DNA of 64,000 nucleotides from Carbonactinospora thermoautotrophica. GTDB taxonomy: Bacteria; Actinomycetota; Actinomycetes; Streptomycetales; Carbonactinosporaceae. The notes below the pieces were generated by a model. The model saw nothing but the letters and a program-made list of their open reading frames with translations, was not told where the DNA came from and searched no databases. This document shows, piece after piece, positions 48,407 to 57,455 of this stretch (positions are counted from its first letter, which is position 1; each line of letters starts with the position of its first letter). Location of the stretch: positions 62,001 through 126,000 of the forward strand of contig NZ_JYIJ01000013.1 in assembly GCF_001543895.1 (NCBI RefSeq), given 5' to 3'. Position numbers and translations under genes: made by a program.

Positions 48407-49345
48407 TCAGGCGGCCAGGCGGGCGGGGAGAAGGCGGGCTTGGACCACGCGGCGAACGCAGTCGGCCAGGGCTGCGAACTCGTGGCCACGGGCGGAGCTG
48501 GAGCGGTACACCAGTCCGATCCGCCGGAAGGGGGCGGGGTCGGCGAACCTGGCCACGCCGAGGCCGGCGCCGCGCTGGGTCTCGACCGGGACGGCGGTCT
48601 CCGGGAGCAGGGTCACGCCGAGGCCGCTGGTCACCAGCTGGACCAGGGTCGACAAGCTGGCGGCGCGGGTGGCGCTGTGACGGCGCAAACCCGCCTCCCG
48701 GCACACGTCGAGGGTCTGATCGCGCAGGCAGTGCCCCTCGTCGAGCAGCAGCACGTCCAGGTCGCGCAGCACCCGACGAGGGAGCCCGGCGGCGCCGTCG
48801 TACTTGTGGCCCCGCGGTACGACGAGCACGAAGTCCTCGTCGTACAGCGGGATTTCGGTGACGCCGGGCAGCTCGGTAGGCAGGGCGAGGATGACGACGT
48901 CGAGCCGGCCGTTCAGCAGCCCGTCGAGCAGCCGGGCGGTCTGCTCCTCGAAGACCTGGGGCGCCAGGTCGGGGAACTCCTTGGCCAGGGGCCGGAGCAG
49001 GGCGGGCAGCAGGTACGGGGCCACGGTGGGGATGATGCCGAGGTTGAGCGGCCCGGTGAGGGGGCGGCGCGCGGCGTGGGCGGCCTCGACCAGGTCGTCG
49101 AGGGCGTCGAGGACGCGACGGGCGTGGTGGGCGATCCGCTCCCCCGCCGGGGTGAGCAGGACACGCCGTGTCGTACGCTCGACGAGTTGGGTGCCCAGGT
49201 TCTCCTCGAGGCTCGCGATGGCGTTGGAGAGGGCGGGCTGGCTCATGCCGAGCGCGGCCGCCGCGTCGCGGAAGTGGAGTAATTCGGCGACGGCCAGGAA
49301 CGCGCGTAGCTGGGTGATGGTCGGCTGACGGGTACTGATAACCAT
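48407..49345 (-). CDS. oxyR: LysR-family peroxide sensor OxyR
   Basis: 312 residues. N-terminal winged helix-turn-helix (TQLRAFLAVAELLHFRDAAAALGMSQPALSNAIASLEENLG), then the sensor domain. The two redox cysteines that form the disulfide in OxyR are in LLDEGHCLRDQTLDVCREAG. It is divergent from ahpCD with 109 bp between starts, the classic arrangement of regulator and target. The AGGAG ribosome site touches the ATG at 49345, leaving no spacing, so initiation may be weak or the message may be read from a different context. Confidence 0.94.
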   Translation of the reverse strand: MVISTRQPTITQLRAFLAVAELLHFRDAAAALGMSQPALSNAIASLEENLGTQLVERTTRRVLLTPAGERIAHHARRVLDALDDLVEAAHAARRPLTGPLNLGIIPTVAPYLLPALLRPLAKEFPDLAPQVFEEQTARLLDGLLNGRLDVVILALPTELPGVTEIPLYDEDFVLVVPRGHKYDGAAGLPRRVLRDLDVLLLDEGHCLRDQTLDVCREAGLRRHSATRAASLSTLVQLVTSGLGVTLLPETAVPVETQRGAGLGVARFADPAPFRRIGLVYRSSSARGHEFAALADCVRRVVQARLLPARLAA

Positions 49346-49350
49346 CTCCT

Positions 49351-49433
49351 ATCAATCTTCTTGATTTCTTTTATTTTACTGAATCAAACGGGTCTGGTTA
49401 TGTAGGGGACAGCGTGATCACTCAGTCCCTACA
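49351..49433. promoter_or_regulatory. oxyR-ahpC divergent control region
   Basis: Strongly AT-rich for this genome. ATCAA-N5-TTGAT (49351-49365) is a LysR-type dyad, likely OxyR site. TTTACT (49375-49380) and TTATGT (49398-49403), 17 bp apart, fit an ahpC promoter. TGTAGGG/CCCTACA (49401-49407 and 49427-49433) can form a hairpin in the ahpC leader. Hexamer and dyad assignments are by eye. Confidence 0.55.
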
Positions 49434-49454
49434 CCTACGAGGAGGACAGAACTC

Positions 49455-50009
49455 GTGCTCACCGTCGGCGACCACTTCCCGGAGTACGAACTCACCGCCT
49501 GCGTCTCCCTGGACCCGGACAAGGCGTTCGAGACGATCAGCCACAAGACCCACGAGGGCAAATGGCGCGTGGTCTTCTTCTGGCCGAAGGACTTCACCTT
49601 CATCTGCCCGACCGAGATCGCCGAGTTCGGCCGACTGAACGGCGAGTTCGCTGACCGTGACGCCCAGGTCCTCGGTGTGTCGGTGGACTCCGAGTTCGTC
49701 CACTTCGCGTGGCGCAAGCACCACCCGGACCTGCGCGAGCTGCCCTTCCCGATGCTCTCGGACATCAAGCGCGAGCTCTCCCAGGCCTGCGGCGTGCTCG
49801 GCGAGGACGGCGTGGCGCAGCGTGCGACCTTCATCGTCGACCCGAACAACGTCATCCAGTTCGTCATGGTGACCGCGGGCTCCGTCGGCCGGAACGTGCA
49901 GGAGGTCCTGCGCGTCCTCGACGCCCTGCAGTCCGACGAGCTGTGCCCCTGCAACTGGCACAAGGGCGAGGAGACCCTGGACGCCAAGAAGCTGCTGGCG
50001 GGGGTCTGA
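49455..50009 (+). CDS. ahpC: Alkyl hydroperoxide reductase AhpC (peroxiredoxin)
   Basis: 184 residues, GTG start with GAGGAGG upstream. Peroxidatic Cys51 in [14 protein letters not shown], resolving cysteines in [13 protein letters not shown] (two cysteines, as in the mycobacterial enzyme that is reduced by AhpD). It reduces hydrogen peroxide, organic peroxides and peroxynitrite. Controlled by the divergent oxyR, and followed after 2 bp by ahpD, its reductant. Confidence 0.97.
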   Translation: MLTVGDHFPEYELTACVSLDPDKAFETISHKTHEGKWRVVFFWPKDFTFICPTEIAEFGRLNGEFADRDAQVLGVSVDSEFVHFAWRKHHPDLRELPFPMLSDIKRELSQACGVLGEDGVAQRATFIVDPNNVIQFVMVTAGSVGRNVQEVLRVLDALQSDELCPCNWHKGEETLDAKKLLAGV

Positions 50010-50011
50010 TC

Positions 50012-50548
50012 ATGGCGCTCGACGCCCTCAAGGAGGCCCTTCCGGCGTACGCCAAGGACCTCAAGCTCAACCTCGGCTCGGTGATCAGCACCTCCCAGCT
50101 CTCCGAGCAGCAGGTGTGGGGTGCCGTGCTCGCCGTCGCCATGGCTACGCGCAGCCCGCGCGTGCTCGCTGAGCTGGAGCCGGAGGCCCGCGAACGCCTC
50201 TCCCCGGAGGCGTACACCGCGGCCAAGGCCGCTGCGGCGATCATGGCGATGAACAACGTGTACTACCGCGCCCTGCACCTGATCGGCGACGAGCAGTACA
50301 GCCAACTGCCGGCCCGGCTGCGGATGACCGTGATCGGCAACCCCGGCGTCGACAAGGCGGATTTCGAGCTGTGGTGCCTCGCGGTCTCCGCGGTCAACGG
50401 CTGCGGCCGCTGCCTGGAGTCGCATGAGAAGGTCCTGCGCGAGCAGGGGCTGCCGCGTGAGCACATCCAGGAGGCGCTGCGTATCGCGGCCGTGATCAAC
50501 GCGGTCGCCGCGACCCTGGAGGCCGAGGGGGCGCTCGCCACGCTCTGA
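50012..50548 (+). CDS. ahpD: Alkyl hydroperoxide reductase AhpD (carboxymuconolactone decarboxylase family)
   Basis: 178 residues. Active-site motif [15 protein letters not shown] gives the CxxC pair with the nearby histidine and the upstream glutamate in [12 protein letters not shown]. AhpD relays electrons from lipoamide to AhpC in mycobacteria. Two bases separate it from the ahpC stop, so they form one operon, closed by the terminator that follows. Confidence 0.96.
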   Translation: MALDALKEALPAYAKDLKLNLGSVISTSQLSEQQVWGAVLAVAMATRSPRVLAELEPEARERLSPEAYTAAKAAAAIMAMNNVYYRALHLIGDEQYSQLPARLRMTVIGNPGVDKADFELWCLAVSAVNGCGRCLESHEKVLREQGLPREHIQEALRIAAVINAVAATLEAEGALATL

Positions 50549-50575
50549 CCAGCCACGTTCTGGCCAACGGAACAC

Positions 50576-50625
50576 GGACCCCGGGCATACCGCCCGGGGT
50601 CCGGCATTTAGTAGAATTTTTCATT
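50576..50625 (+). terminator. Rho-independent terminator after ahpCD
   Basis: Perfect 11-bp GC stem (50576-50586 and 50592-50602) with a five-base loop, followed within ten bases by a T-rich tract. It lies 28 bp past the ahpD stop. The tract continues as an unusually AT-rich stretch to about 50,660. Confidence 0.85.
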
Positions 50626-50729
50626 TTTTATATATTTCGATAATCTCAAGCAAAAGCGCGCGTTCTTTCCGCGGATCGGGGAAGCCTGCGGGGTTAGGGG
50701 AAGTGGAGCAAGAAAGGAGCGTGGCGGTC

Positions 50730-51443
50730 ATGCCGACACGCTCGCGAATCCCCGTTCTGGCGGCCTCGCTGCTCGCGGCCCTCGCCCTGGGCGGGGTCCA
50801 GCACCCGGCGCTCACCCACTCCGCCGCCTCCGCGGCCACCAGGCCCACGACCGACACCGGCCCGCTGCCCGTCGCGTCCGGCGAACCAGACGCCAAGATC
50901 GTGTACCTCACGTTCGACGACGGCCCCCACCCGCGGTGGACCCCGCAGATCCTGCAGGTGCTGGACCAGTACCGGGCCCACGCCACGTTCTTCGTGATCG
51001 GCCAGCAGGCCGACCGGTACGGCGCACTGGTGCGGCGTGAGCACGCCGCGGGCCACGGCATCGGCAACCACACCTGGAGCCACCGGCCGCTGCAGGGCGT
51101 GTCGTACGCGCGGTTCCGCCAGGAGGTCCTGCGCACCCAGCAGGTCCTCGGCCCGCTGGGCAGCCACTGCCTGCGCCCGCCGTACGGCGCCATGGACTCG
51201 CACACCCGCCAGTACGCCGAGTCTCTCGGCTTCCAGGTGGTCCTCTGGACGATCGACACGCGGGACTGGCAGCGTCCCGGCGCGAGCGTCATCGTCCAGA
51301 GCGTGCTCAGCCGGGTCCGCCCCCGCTCGATCATCGTGTTCCACGACGCCGGCGGCGACCGTGCCCAGACCGTGGCCGCGCTGCGGACGATCCTGCCGCG
51401 GTTGCGGGCCGCCGGGTACGAGATGGTTCCGATCTGCCGCTAG
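50730..51443 (+). CDS. Secreted polysaccharide deacetylase (NodB family)
   Basis: 237 residues from the ATG at 50730, ten bases after AAAGGAG; a GTG at 50721 is too close to that site and one at 50703 precedes it. A signal peptide (RIPVLAASLLAALALGG, followed by AASAA) is present. NodB motifs: VYLTFDDGPHP (catalytic Asp and metal Asp), GNHTWSH (metal His pair), LRPPYGAMD, and the closing IIVFHDAG. It probably removes acetyl groups from peptidoglycan or chitin-like polymers outside the cell. Confidence 0.93.
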   Translation: MPTRSRIPVLAASLLAALALGGVQHPALTHSAASAATRPTTDTGPLPVASGEPDAKIVYLTFDDGPHPRWTPQILQVLDQYRAHATFFVIGQQADRYGALVRREHAAGHGIGNHTWSHRPLQGVSYARFRQEVLRTQQVLGPLGSHCLRPPYGAMDSHTRQYAESLGFQVVLWTIDTRDWQRPGASVIVQSVLSRVRPRSIIVFHDAGGDRAQTVAALRTILPRLRAAGYEMVPICR

Positions 51444-51445
51444 GG

Positions 51446-51475
51446 ACGGGCACGGGCCGCGTGGCCCGTGCCCGT
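51446..51475. terminator. Bidirectional terminator hairpin between deacetylase and phoH
   Basis: Perfect 13-bp stem (51446-51458 and 51463-51475) with GCGT loop, placed between two convergent genes, 3 bp after one stop and 12 bp before the other. No T-run, as is common in actinobacteria. Confidence 0.8.
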
Positions 51476-51486
51476 TCAGGTCCCGA

Positions 51487-52815
51487 CTACCGGGGCAGTT
51501 CCTCCAGCATCTCGGTGACCAGGGCCGCGATCGGGGACCGCTCCGACCTGGTCAGGGTGACGTGTGCGAAGAGCGGGTGACCTTTCAGCTTCTCCACCAC
51601 GGCGACGACGCCGTCGTGTCGGCCGACCCGGAGGTTGTCCCGCTGTGCCACGTCGTGGGTGAGCACGACGCGGGAGCCGGCGCCGATCCGCGACAGCACG
51701 GTGAGCAGCACGTTGCGTTCCAGTGACTGCGCCTCGTCCACGATCACGAACGCGTCGTGCAGCGACCGGCCGCGGATGTGGGTGAGCGGCAGCACCTCGA
51801 GCATCCCGCGCTCGACGACCTCCTCGATCACCTCGGCGGAGGTCACCGCGGACAGCGTGTCGAACACCGCCTGCGCCCAGGGGTGCATCTTCTCGTTCTC
51901 GGTGCCCGGCAGGTAGCCGAGGTCCTGCCCGCCGACCGCGTACAGCGGCCGGAACACCATCACCTTGCGGTGCTGCCGGCGTTCCAGGACCGCCTCCAGG
52001 CCGGCGCACAGCGCCAGCGCGGACTTGCCGGTCCCAGCGCGGCCACCGAGCGACACGATGCCCACCTCCGGGTCGAGCAGCAGGTCGAGCGCGATGCGCT
52101 GCTCGGCGCTGCGACCGTGCAGGCCGAACGCCTCCCGGTCGCCGCGCACCAGCCGTACCGCCTTGTCGGGCGTGACCCGGCCGAGCGCGCTGCCGCTCTC
52201 GGACAGCAGCACCAGACCGGTGTGGCAGGGCAGGTCGCGAGCGGCGTCCAACTCGATGCGCCCCTCGGCGTACAGCTGGTCGATGTCGGCGGCGGAGACC
52301 TGAAGCTCGGCCATACCGGTCCAGCCGGACTCCACGGTCACCAACTCGGCGCGGTACTCCTCGGCGGTCAGCCCCACGGCGGAGGCCTTGACCCGCATCG
52401 GCAGGTCCTTCGACACGAGCGTCACGTCCTTGCCCTCGGCCTGCAGATTGCGGGCCACGGACAAGATCCGCGTGTCGTTGTCGCCAAGCCGGAAGCCCGG
52501 CGGCAGAATCATCGCGTCGCTGTGGTTCAGCTCCACGGTGACGGTGCCTCCGGACTCGCCGATGGGCACCGGCTGGTCGAGCCGGCCGCTCTGGACACGT
52601 ACCTCGTCCAGCAGCCGCAAGGCCTGCCGGGCGAAGTAGCCGAGTTCCGGGTGGTGCCGCTTGGCCTCGAGCTCGCTGATCACGACGATCGGGATGACCA
52701 CCTCGTGCTCGTCGAATCGGGTGAAGGCTCGAGGATCGGCGAGTAGGACGCTGGTGTCGAGAACGTAGGTGCGCCGTCCGCGACGGGCGGATCGGCGGCG
52801 GGTCGTACTGGCCAC
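51487..52815 (-). CDS. phoH: PhoH-family protein with N-terminal PIN domain (PhoH2 type)
   Basis: 442 residues from a GTG at 52815 with GGGAG eight bases upstream; a longer frame from 52974 has no site. N-terminal PIN domain about 15-160 ([43 protein letters not shown]). The C-terminal PhoH ATPase has Walker [15 protein letters not shown], Walker [16 protein letters not shown], and [13 protein letters not shown]. PhoH2 proteins couple RNA cleavage by the PIN part to ATP-driven unwinding. No antitoxin-like gene adjoins it. Confidence 0.93.
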   Translation of the reverse strand: MASTTRRRSARRGRRTYVLDTSVLLADPRAFTRFDEHEVVIPIVVISELEAKRHHPELGYFARQALRLLDEVRVQSGRLDQPVPIGESGGTVTVELNHSDAMILPPGFRLGDNDTRILSVARNLQAEGKDVTLVSKDLPMRVKASAVGLTAEEYRAELVTVESGWTGMAELQVSAADIDQLYAEGRIELDAARDLPCHTGLVLLSESGSALGRVTPDKAVRLVRGDREAFGLHGRSAEQRIALDLLLDPEVGIVSLGGRAGTGKSALALCAGLEAVLERRQHRKVMVFRPLYAVGGQDLGYLPGTENEKMHPWAQAVFDTLSAVTSAEVIEEVVERGMLEVLPLTHIRGRSLHDAFVIVDEAQSLERNVLLTVLSRIGAGSRVVLTHDVAQRDNLRVGRHDGVVAVVEKLKGHPLFAHVTLTRSERSPIAALVTEMLEELPR

Positions 52816-53299
52816 GTTCCGTCTCCCTTTGCCAGGCGTTCGCACCAACGCCCGGCTCAGTCGCGCGTCGTGGACCGGGACCGGGCCCGAGGGCCGGGTG
52901 CCGGCCCTCTCCATAGCTGACAAAACAGCACAGGACGGGCCTCCCGTGACGAGCGGCAGGGCGCCGCCCGCCACAAGCGAAGTTACAGTCCGGTCACGAC
53001 ATCGGGGAGAGTTTGCGCCAGACGGCTGAGTGACAGAAGGGTGAAAGATTTCCCACAGTTTGTGGGGTGATCACCCCGGGTATATCTGCCGATCCAGGGA
53101 CACCGATTCGGATCGCGCTGCCGGCGGCGGGTACGGCCGCCCAGCGCCGCCGCTTCCCTGTCCGCCCCGACTCCCGCCTTCGGTGCGCGAGGCCGGACGA
53201 TCCACTCGTCGAGGTACCCGGTCCCAACCCGGTCCGGATCACCCGCGGCAGCGGCGGCAACGGGTCTCGCGTACGCGCGCCGGCGAGACGGCCAACGGA
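52816..53299. promoter_or_regulatory. 484-bp region without a convincing gene, holding palindromes and a sigma-B-like promoter
   Basis: Both neighbours read leftward, so it is the phoH upstream region. Short frames on either strand lack ribosome sites and have shadow-like composition. CCCACA-GTT-TGTGGG (53052-53066) overlaps the 14-bp perfect palindrome GGGGTGATCACCCC (53064-53077). On the plus strand GTTT (53058) and GGGTAT (53078-53083) are 16 bp apart, matching the stress-sigma consensus of actinobacteria. Nothing recognisable follows on that strand, so a small RNA or a chance match are both possible. Confidence 0.4.
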
Positions 53300-54061
53300 T
53301 CAGACGCCGTAGCGGCGCTGGCGGGCGGCGTATGAGCGCAGGGCACGCAGGAAGTCGACCTTGCGGAAGTCCGGCCAGTACGCCTCGCAGAAGTAGAACT
53401 CCGAGTGGGCGCTCTGCCAGAGCAGGAACCCGGAGAGCCGCTGCTCGCCGGACGTGCGGATGAGCAGGTCGGGGTCGGGCTGGCCGCGGGTGTACAGGTG
53501 CTCGGCGATGTGCTCGACGTCGAGGATCTCGGCCAGTTCTTCGATGCTGGTACCCCGGCTGGCGTGCTCGTACAGCAGGGAGCGCACCGCGTCGGCGATC
53601 TCGCGCCGACCGCCGTACCCGATCGCGGCGTTCACCACGAGGCCCGGCACGTCCCGGGTCGCCTCGTCGGCCTCCTTGAGCAGGCGAGCGGTCGAGTCGG
53701 GCAGCAGGTCGAGCGCGCCGACCGGGTGGACGCGCCAGCGTCCGGCCGCCATCAGGTCGCGGACCACACCTTCGATGATCTCGAACAGGGCGGCCAGCTC
53801 GTCCCTGGGCCGGTTGAGGTTGTCGGTGGAGAGCAGCCACAGGGTGACCACCTCCACGCCGACCTCGTCGCACCAGTCGAGCAGCTCGTGGATCTTGTCC
53901 GCGCCGGCCTTGTGTCCTTCGGTGATGCGTTTGGCGTACGACCGCGCCCAGCGCCGGTTGCCGTCGAGGATGACGCCGACGTGCCGGGGGATCTGCTGAG
54001 GGTTCAGGGACGACTGGAGCCTTCGCTCGTACACGCGGTACAGCAGGTCGCGCAGCCCCAT
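53300..54061 (-). CDS. uppS: cis-Isoprenyl diphosphate synthase (UppS family)
   Basis: 253 residues from the ATG at 54061 (MGLRDLLYRVYERRL), with GGAGG a little far upstream. Motif I HVGVILDGNRRWA, then LSTDNLNRP, NAAIGYGGRREI and the C-terminal PDLLIRTSGEQRLSGFLLWQ and YFCEAYWPDFRKVDF are all present. It condenses IPP onto allylic diphosphates with cis geometry, making either the short farnesyl type or the long carrier for cell-wall synthesis; chain length cannot be told by eye. Uses products of the ispH pathway. Confidence 0.94.
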   Translation of the reverse strand: MGLRDLLYRVYERRLQSSLNPQQIPRHVGVILDGNRRWARSYAKRITEGHKAGADKIHELLDWCDEVGVEVVTLWLLSTDNLNRPRDELAALFEIIEGVVRDLMAAGRWRVHPVGALDLLPDSTARLLKEADEATRDVPGLVVNAAIGYGGRREIADAVRSLLYEHASRGTSIEELAEILDVEHIAEHLYTRGQPDPDLLIRTSGEQRLSGFLLWQSAHSEFYFCEAYWPDFRKVDFLRALRSYAARQRRYGV

Positions 54062-54249
54062 CGTCGTTTCAGCCCTCCTCGCACTGATCCAACCCGGCCC
54101 AAACCCTACTCCGTTTGGGGTCTTACACCCCACTCTCGCACGTCAATCACCCTTGGCGTCCATCACTCTCGGTGTTGCCGCGATGACGTTTCGCACGCAC
54201 GCCCGGCGTGACCCCCTCCGGACCCCGCAGCGGCTTTCTGGCACGAACG

Positions 54250-54287
54250 CCCGGGGCCCCACCGGCAGATGCCGGCGGGGCCCCGGG
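54250..54287 (-). terminator. Strong hairpin terminator after pckG
   Basis: Interrupted inverted repeat: CCCGGGGCCCC pairs with GGGGCCCCGGG, and the inner CCGGC with GCCGG, around a short loop. It lies about 10 bp after the pckG stop on the minus strand. No T-run. Confidence 0.75.
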
Positions 54288-54297
54288 CTACGAAGGG

Positions 54298-56118
54298 TCA
54301 GGACTCCAAGCGACGCACCAGCGCGTGGTACTCGTCCCACAGCTCCTTCGGCAGGCGGTCGCCGAAGGTCTTGAAGTGGTCGGGGATGAGCGCGGCCTCC
54401 TGCCGCCAGGTCTCACGATCGACGCTGAGCAGGATCTCCAGGTCGCGGCCGTCGATGTCGAGGCCGGAGGTGTCGAGGGCCTCCTTGGTCGGGACGTACC
54501 CGATCGGGGTCTCGATCGCGTCGGCGCGGCCCTCCAGGCGCTCGACGATCCACTTCAGGACGCGGCTGTTCTCACCGAAACCCGGCCACAGGAAGCGGCC
54601 GTCGGAGTCCTTGCGGAACCAGTTCACGTAGTAGATCCGCGGCAGCTTCTCCGGGTCGGTCGCACGGCCGATCTTCAGCCAGTGGGCGAAGTAGTCGCCC
54701 ATGTGGTAGCCGCAGAACGGCAGCATCGCGAACGGGTCGCGGCGCAGCTCGCCGACCTTCCCCTCGGCCGCGGCGGTCTTCTCCGAGGCCACGTTCGCGC
54801 CCAGGAAGACGCCGTGCTGCCAGGAGAAGGCCTCGGTGGCCAGCGGCACGGCGGTGGCGCGGCGGCCACCGAACAGGATCGCCGAGATGGGCACGCCCCG
54901 CGGGTCCTCCCACTCAGGCGCGATCGTCGGGCACTGCGCGGCGGGCACGCAGAACCGCGCGTTCGGGTGGGCGGCCGGCTCGGGTGAGTCCGGCGTCCAG
55001 TCGCGGCCCTTCCAGTCGATGAGGTGGGCCGGCGGCTCCTCGGTGAGGCCCTCCCACCACACGTCGCCGTCGTCGGTCAGCGCGACGTTGGTGAAGATCG
55101 TGTTGCCCCACAGGGTGCGGATCGCGTTGGCGTTGGTCTTCTCGCCGGTGCCGGGGGCGACGCCGAAGAAGCCGGCTTCGGGGTTGATCGCGTACAGCCG
55201 ACCGTCCTCGCCGAACCGCATCCAGGCGATGTCGTCGCCGATGGTCTCGACCTTCCAGCCGGGCAAGGTCGGCTGCAGCATGGCCAGGTTGGTCTTGCCG
55301 CAGGCGGACGGGAAGGCGGCGGCGATGTACTTGGGCTCGCCATTCGGCGGGGTCAGCTTGAGGATCAGCATGTGCTCGGCGAGCCAGCCCTCGTCACGGG
55401 CCATGACCGACGCGATCCGCAGCGCGAAGCACTTCTTGCCGAGCAGCGCGTTGCCGCCGTACCCGGAGCCGAACGACCAGATCTCGCGGGTCTCGGGGAA
55501 GTGCGAGATGTACTTGGTCTCGTTGCAGGGCCAGGGCACGTCCCGCTGGCCGGGCTCAAGCGGCGCACCGACGGAGTGGACACACCGGACGAACTCGCCG
55601 CGCTCCTCGCTGAGGCGCTTGAGTACCTCAGCGCCCATGCGGGTCATGATGCGCATGGACACGACGACGTACGGCGAGTCGGTCAGCTGCACGCCGTACT
55701 GGGCCAGCGGCGAGCCGAGCGGGCCCATGCAGAACGGCACGACGTACATGGTGCGCCCGCGCATGCACCCGTCGAACAGCTTGTTGAAGGTCGCCCGCAT
55801 CTCGTCCGGCGCGATCCAGTTGTTGGTGGGACCAGCGTCCTCCTCGCGCTCGGAGCAGATGAAGGTGCGGCTCTCGACCCGCGCGACGTCGGACGGGTCG
55901 GAGGCCGCGTAGAAGCTGTTGGGGCGCTTGGCGGGGTTCAGCCGCTTGAACGTGCCGGTCTCGACGAGGAGTTCGCACAGGCGCTCGTACTCCTCATCCG
56001 ACCCGTCGCACCACTCCACCCGGTCGGGTTTGGTGAGGGCCGCGATCTCCTGCACCCATTCCAGCAGCTTCCGATGTTCGGTGGGGACTTGATCCAGGCC
56101 TGGAACCTCGTTCACCAC
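54298..56118 (-). CDS. pckG: Phosphoenolpyruvate carboxykinase (GTP)
   Basis: 606 residues from a GTG at 56118, chosen because GGAG lies five bases upstream and the length then fits the family; an ATG at 56136 lacks a site. It decarboxylates and phosphorylates oxaloacetate to PEP. Motifs: substrate loop RRMGAE-like [11 protein letters not shown]-loop [13 protein letters not shown] with the reactive cysteine, metal site [32 protein letters not shown], nucleotide segment [20 protein letters not shown]. Entry step of gluconeogenesis, matched by glpX at 28.7 kb. Confidence 0.97.
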   Translation of the reverse strand: MVNEVPGLDQVPTEHRKLLEWVQEIAALTKPDRVEWCDGSDEEYERLCELLVETGTFKRLNPAKRPNSFYAASDPSDVARVESRTFICSEREEDAGPTNNWIAPDEMRATFNKLFDGCMRGRTMYVVPFCMGPLGSPLAQYGVQLTDSPYVVVSMRIMTRMGAEVLKRLSEERGEFVRCVHSVGAPLEPGQRDVPWPCNETKYISHFPETREIWSFGSGYGGNALLGKKCFALRIASVMARDEGWLAEHMLILKLTPPNGEPKYIAAAFPSACGKTNLAMLQPTLPGWKVETIGDDIAWMRFGEDGRLYAINPEAGFFGVAPGTGEKTNANAIRTLWGNTIFTNVALTDDGDVWWEGLTEEPPAHLIDWKGRDWTPDSPEPAAHPNARFCVPAAQCPTIAPEWEDPRGVPISAILFGGRRATAVPLATEAFSWQHGVFLGANVASEKTAAAEGKVGELRRDPFAMLPFCGYHMGDYFAHWLKIGRATDPEKLPRIYYVNWFRKDSDGRFLWPGFGENSRVLKWIVERLEGRADAIETPIGYVPTKEALDTSGLDIDGRDLEILLSVDRETWRQEAALIPDHFKTFGDRLPKELWDEYHALVRRLES

Positions 56119-56323
56119 GATCGCTCCACTTCGCATCCCGGGCCGGCGCCCACGGCGCCACCCGGGCAAAGACGGGTTGAGGGGTTGGGCCGAATATATC
56201 CCCCGTCCCACATATTGAAACGTCGGGGGTGATACTGAACAGTAACTTACGTTGACCCGACCCACTTGTGGAGCGAAATAAGTAAAAATGTCGTAAAAAT
56301 TACAAGAAAATTAGCTAATATAG
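56119..56323. promoter_or_regulatory. AT-rich upstream region of pckG
   Basis: 205 bp between two leftward genes. The part from about 56265 to 56325 is strikingly AT-rich (runs of AAAAA, TTAGCTAATATAG) against a GC-rich genome, and probably contains the pckG promoter. No regular operator was recognised. Confidence 0.5.
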
Positions 56324-56851
56324 TTAATCCGTGTGCGGGCCGATGGCCCGTACCCGCTCGACCTGCCGCACGGCCTCCCGCAGGTCGGCCAGCCATGACT
56401 CGGCGTGCTTGCCCACCAGTCGCACGCACCACGCGAGCGCGTCGCTGCGGCTGCGCGCCACGCCCGCGTCCACCAGGAGGTCCAGCACCTGCCGCTCCGG
56501 CTGGCGCAGCCGGGTCATCACCGGCACCGACAACGTGGTGAATGCCTGCTTTCTGTCGCCGCACCGCACGCCCCAGGACACCTTGCGCCCGAACAAGTGC
56601 TCGGCCTCCCGGGCGACCGCGATGCGCGCGTCCCGGGTGCGCTCACGGAACTCCTTGATCCACCTGTCCATCGCGGTGGCGCACTCGGCCTCGGACGCAT
56701 CCTCGGCCAGCTTGGGCGGCGGGATACGCCCGATCACCGTGATCTCCTCCCGGTCCACCACGACGTCGGTGATCTCCTCGAACACCCCGTCGGGCAGCCG
56801 GTCCGTGAACCAGCATCGCAGCTTGGCCACGACCTCGCCCTGTGTAGTCAT
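56324..56851 (-). CDS. Hypothetical protein, helical, 175 residues
   Basis: N-terminal part is strand-helix (LRCWFTDRLPDGVFEEITDVVVDREEITVIGRIPPP), the middle is a charged helix (DRWIKEFRERTRDARIAVAREAEHLFG), and the last 60 residues look like a ribbon-helix-helix or short helical domain (LLVDAGVARSRSDALAWCVRLVGKHAESWLADLREAV). No membrane segment or named family. The ATG at 56851 has only a poor ribosome site. It could be a DNA-binding or regulatory protein of pckG, but that rests only on the adjoining position. Confidence 0.75.
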   Translation of the reverse strand: MTTQGEVVAKLRCWFTDRLPDGVFEEITDVVVDREEITVIGRIPPPKLAEDASEAECATAMDRWIKEFRERTRDARIAVAREAEHLFGRKVSWGVRCGDRKQAFTTLSVPVMTRLRQPERQVLDLLVDAGVARSRSDALAWCVRLVGKHAESWLADLREAVRQVERVRAIGPHTD

Positions 56852-56917
56852 GTAAGCATGATTACACCGTTACCATCGCGGTGGAAGGAGTCACGGGTTC
56901 GCCGTCGGCGTACGGGA

Positions 56918-57391
56918 TCAACGCGCCCTGGGGCGTACCACGACCACCGGGCAGCGGGCGTACCGGACGCACTGCTCGCTCACCGAGCCGAGCAGCAACC
57001 CGGCGAACCCGCCCCGGCCGCGCGACCCCACCACCAGCAGGTCCGCGCGACCGGACGCGTCGATGAGGGTCTGCGCCGCGGGCGCGTGCACGAGGTGCAG
57101 GCGGACGGGCACCCCGGGGTCGTCGCCCAGCACCTTCGCCAAGAGCTGCTCGGTCTCCACCCGGACGGCGGCCTCGTACTGCTGCAGGGTCGGAGTGACC
57201 TCCAGCTTCACGTTCTTCGGGCGGGGCGCGGTCAGGATCGACCAGGCGCGGACCACGTGCAGTGGGCAGCCGTACTGCCGCGCCTCCCGGGCGGCCCACC
57301 GCAGGGCCTCCTGCGAGGTCTCCGAGCCGTCGAAGCCCACCACCACGCCACCGTCGATGTCCAGCCGCTCGGGAACGGCATTCTCCCCCAT
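56918..57391 (-). CDS. Universal stress protein, UspA family, ATP-binding type
   Basis: 157 residues, GAGGTGA before the ATG. One USP domain: VVVGFDGSETSQEALRWAAREA at the start and the nucleotide-binding loop VVGSRGRGGFAGLLLGSVSEQCVRYARCPVVVV at the end, which includes the G-x2-G-x9-G-S pattern of ATP-binding members. Its role is stress tolerance or signalling; target unknown. Stands between the hypothetical gene and the YyaL-type gene, all leftward, with gaps of about 65 bp. Confidence 0.93.
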   Translation of the reverse strand: MGENAVPERLDIDGGVVVGFDGSETSQEALRWAAREARQYGCPLHVVRAWSILTAPRPKNVKLEVTPTLQQYEAAVRVETEQLLAKVLGDDPGVPVRLHLVHAPAAQTLIDASGRADLLVVGSRGRGGFAGLLLGSVSEQCVRYARCPVVVVRPRAR

Positions 57392-57455
57392 GGAGTCACC
57401 TCGCTCCGCTCGTCGTGCTTGCTCACAGCGCCGTACGGTTCGCTCGCCGTACTCG

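Noticed and set aside
52994..53260. 88-codon minus-strand frame upstream of phoH
   Set aside because: Overlaps the palindromes, lacks a ribosome site and has Arg/Ser/Gly shadow composition.
53067..53312. 81-codon plus-strand frame after the sigma-B-like promoter
   Set aside because: Starts inside the promoter palindrome, has no ribosome site and is Arg/Pro-rich; a non-coding transcript is more likely, if any.
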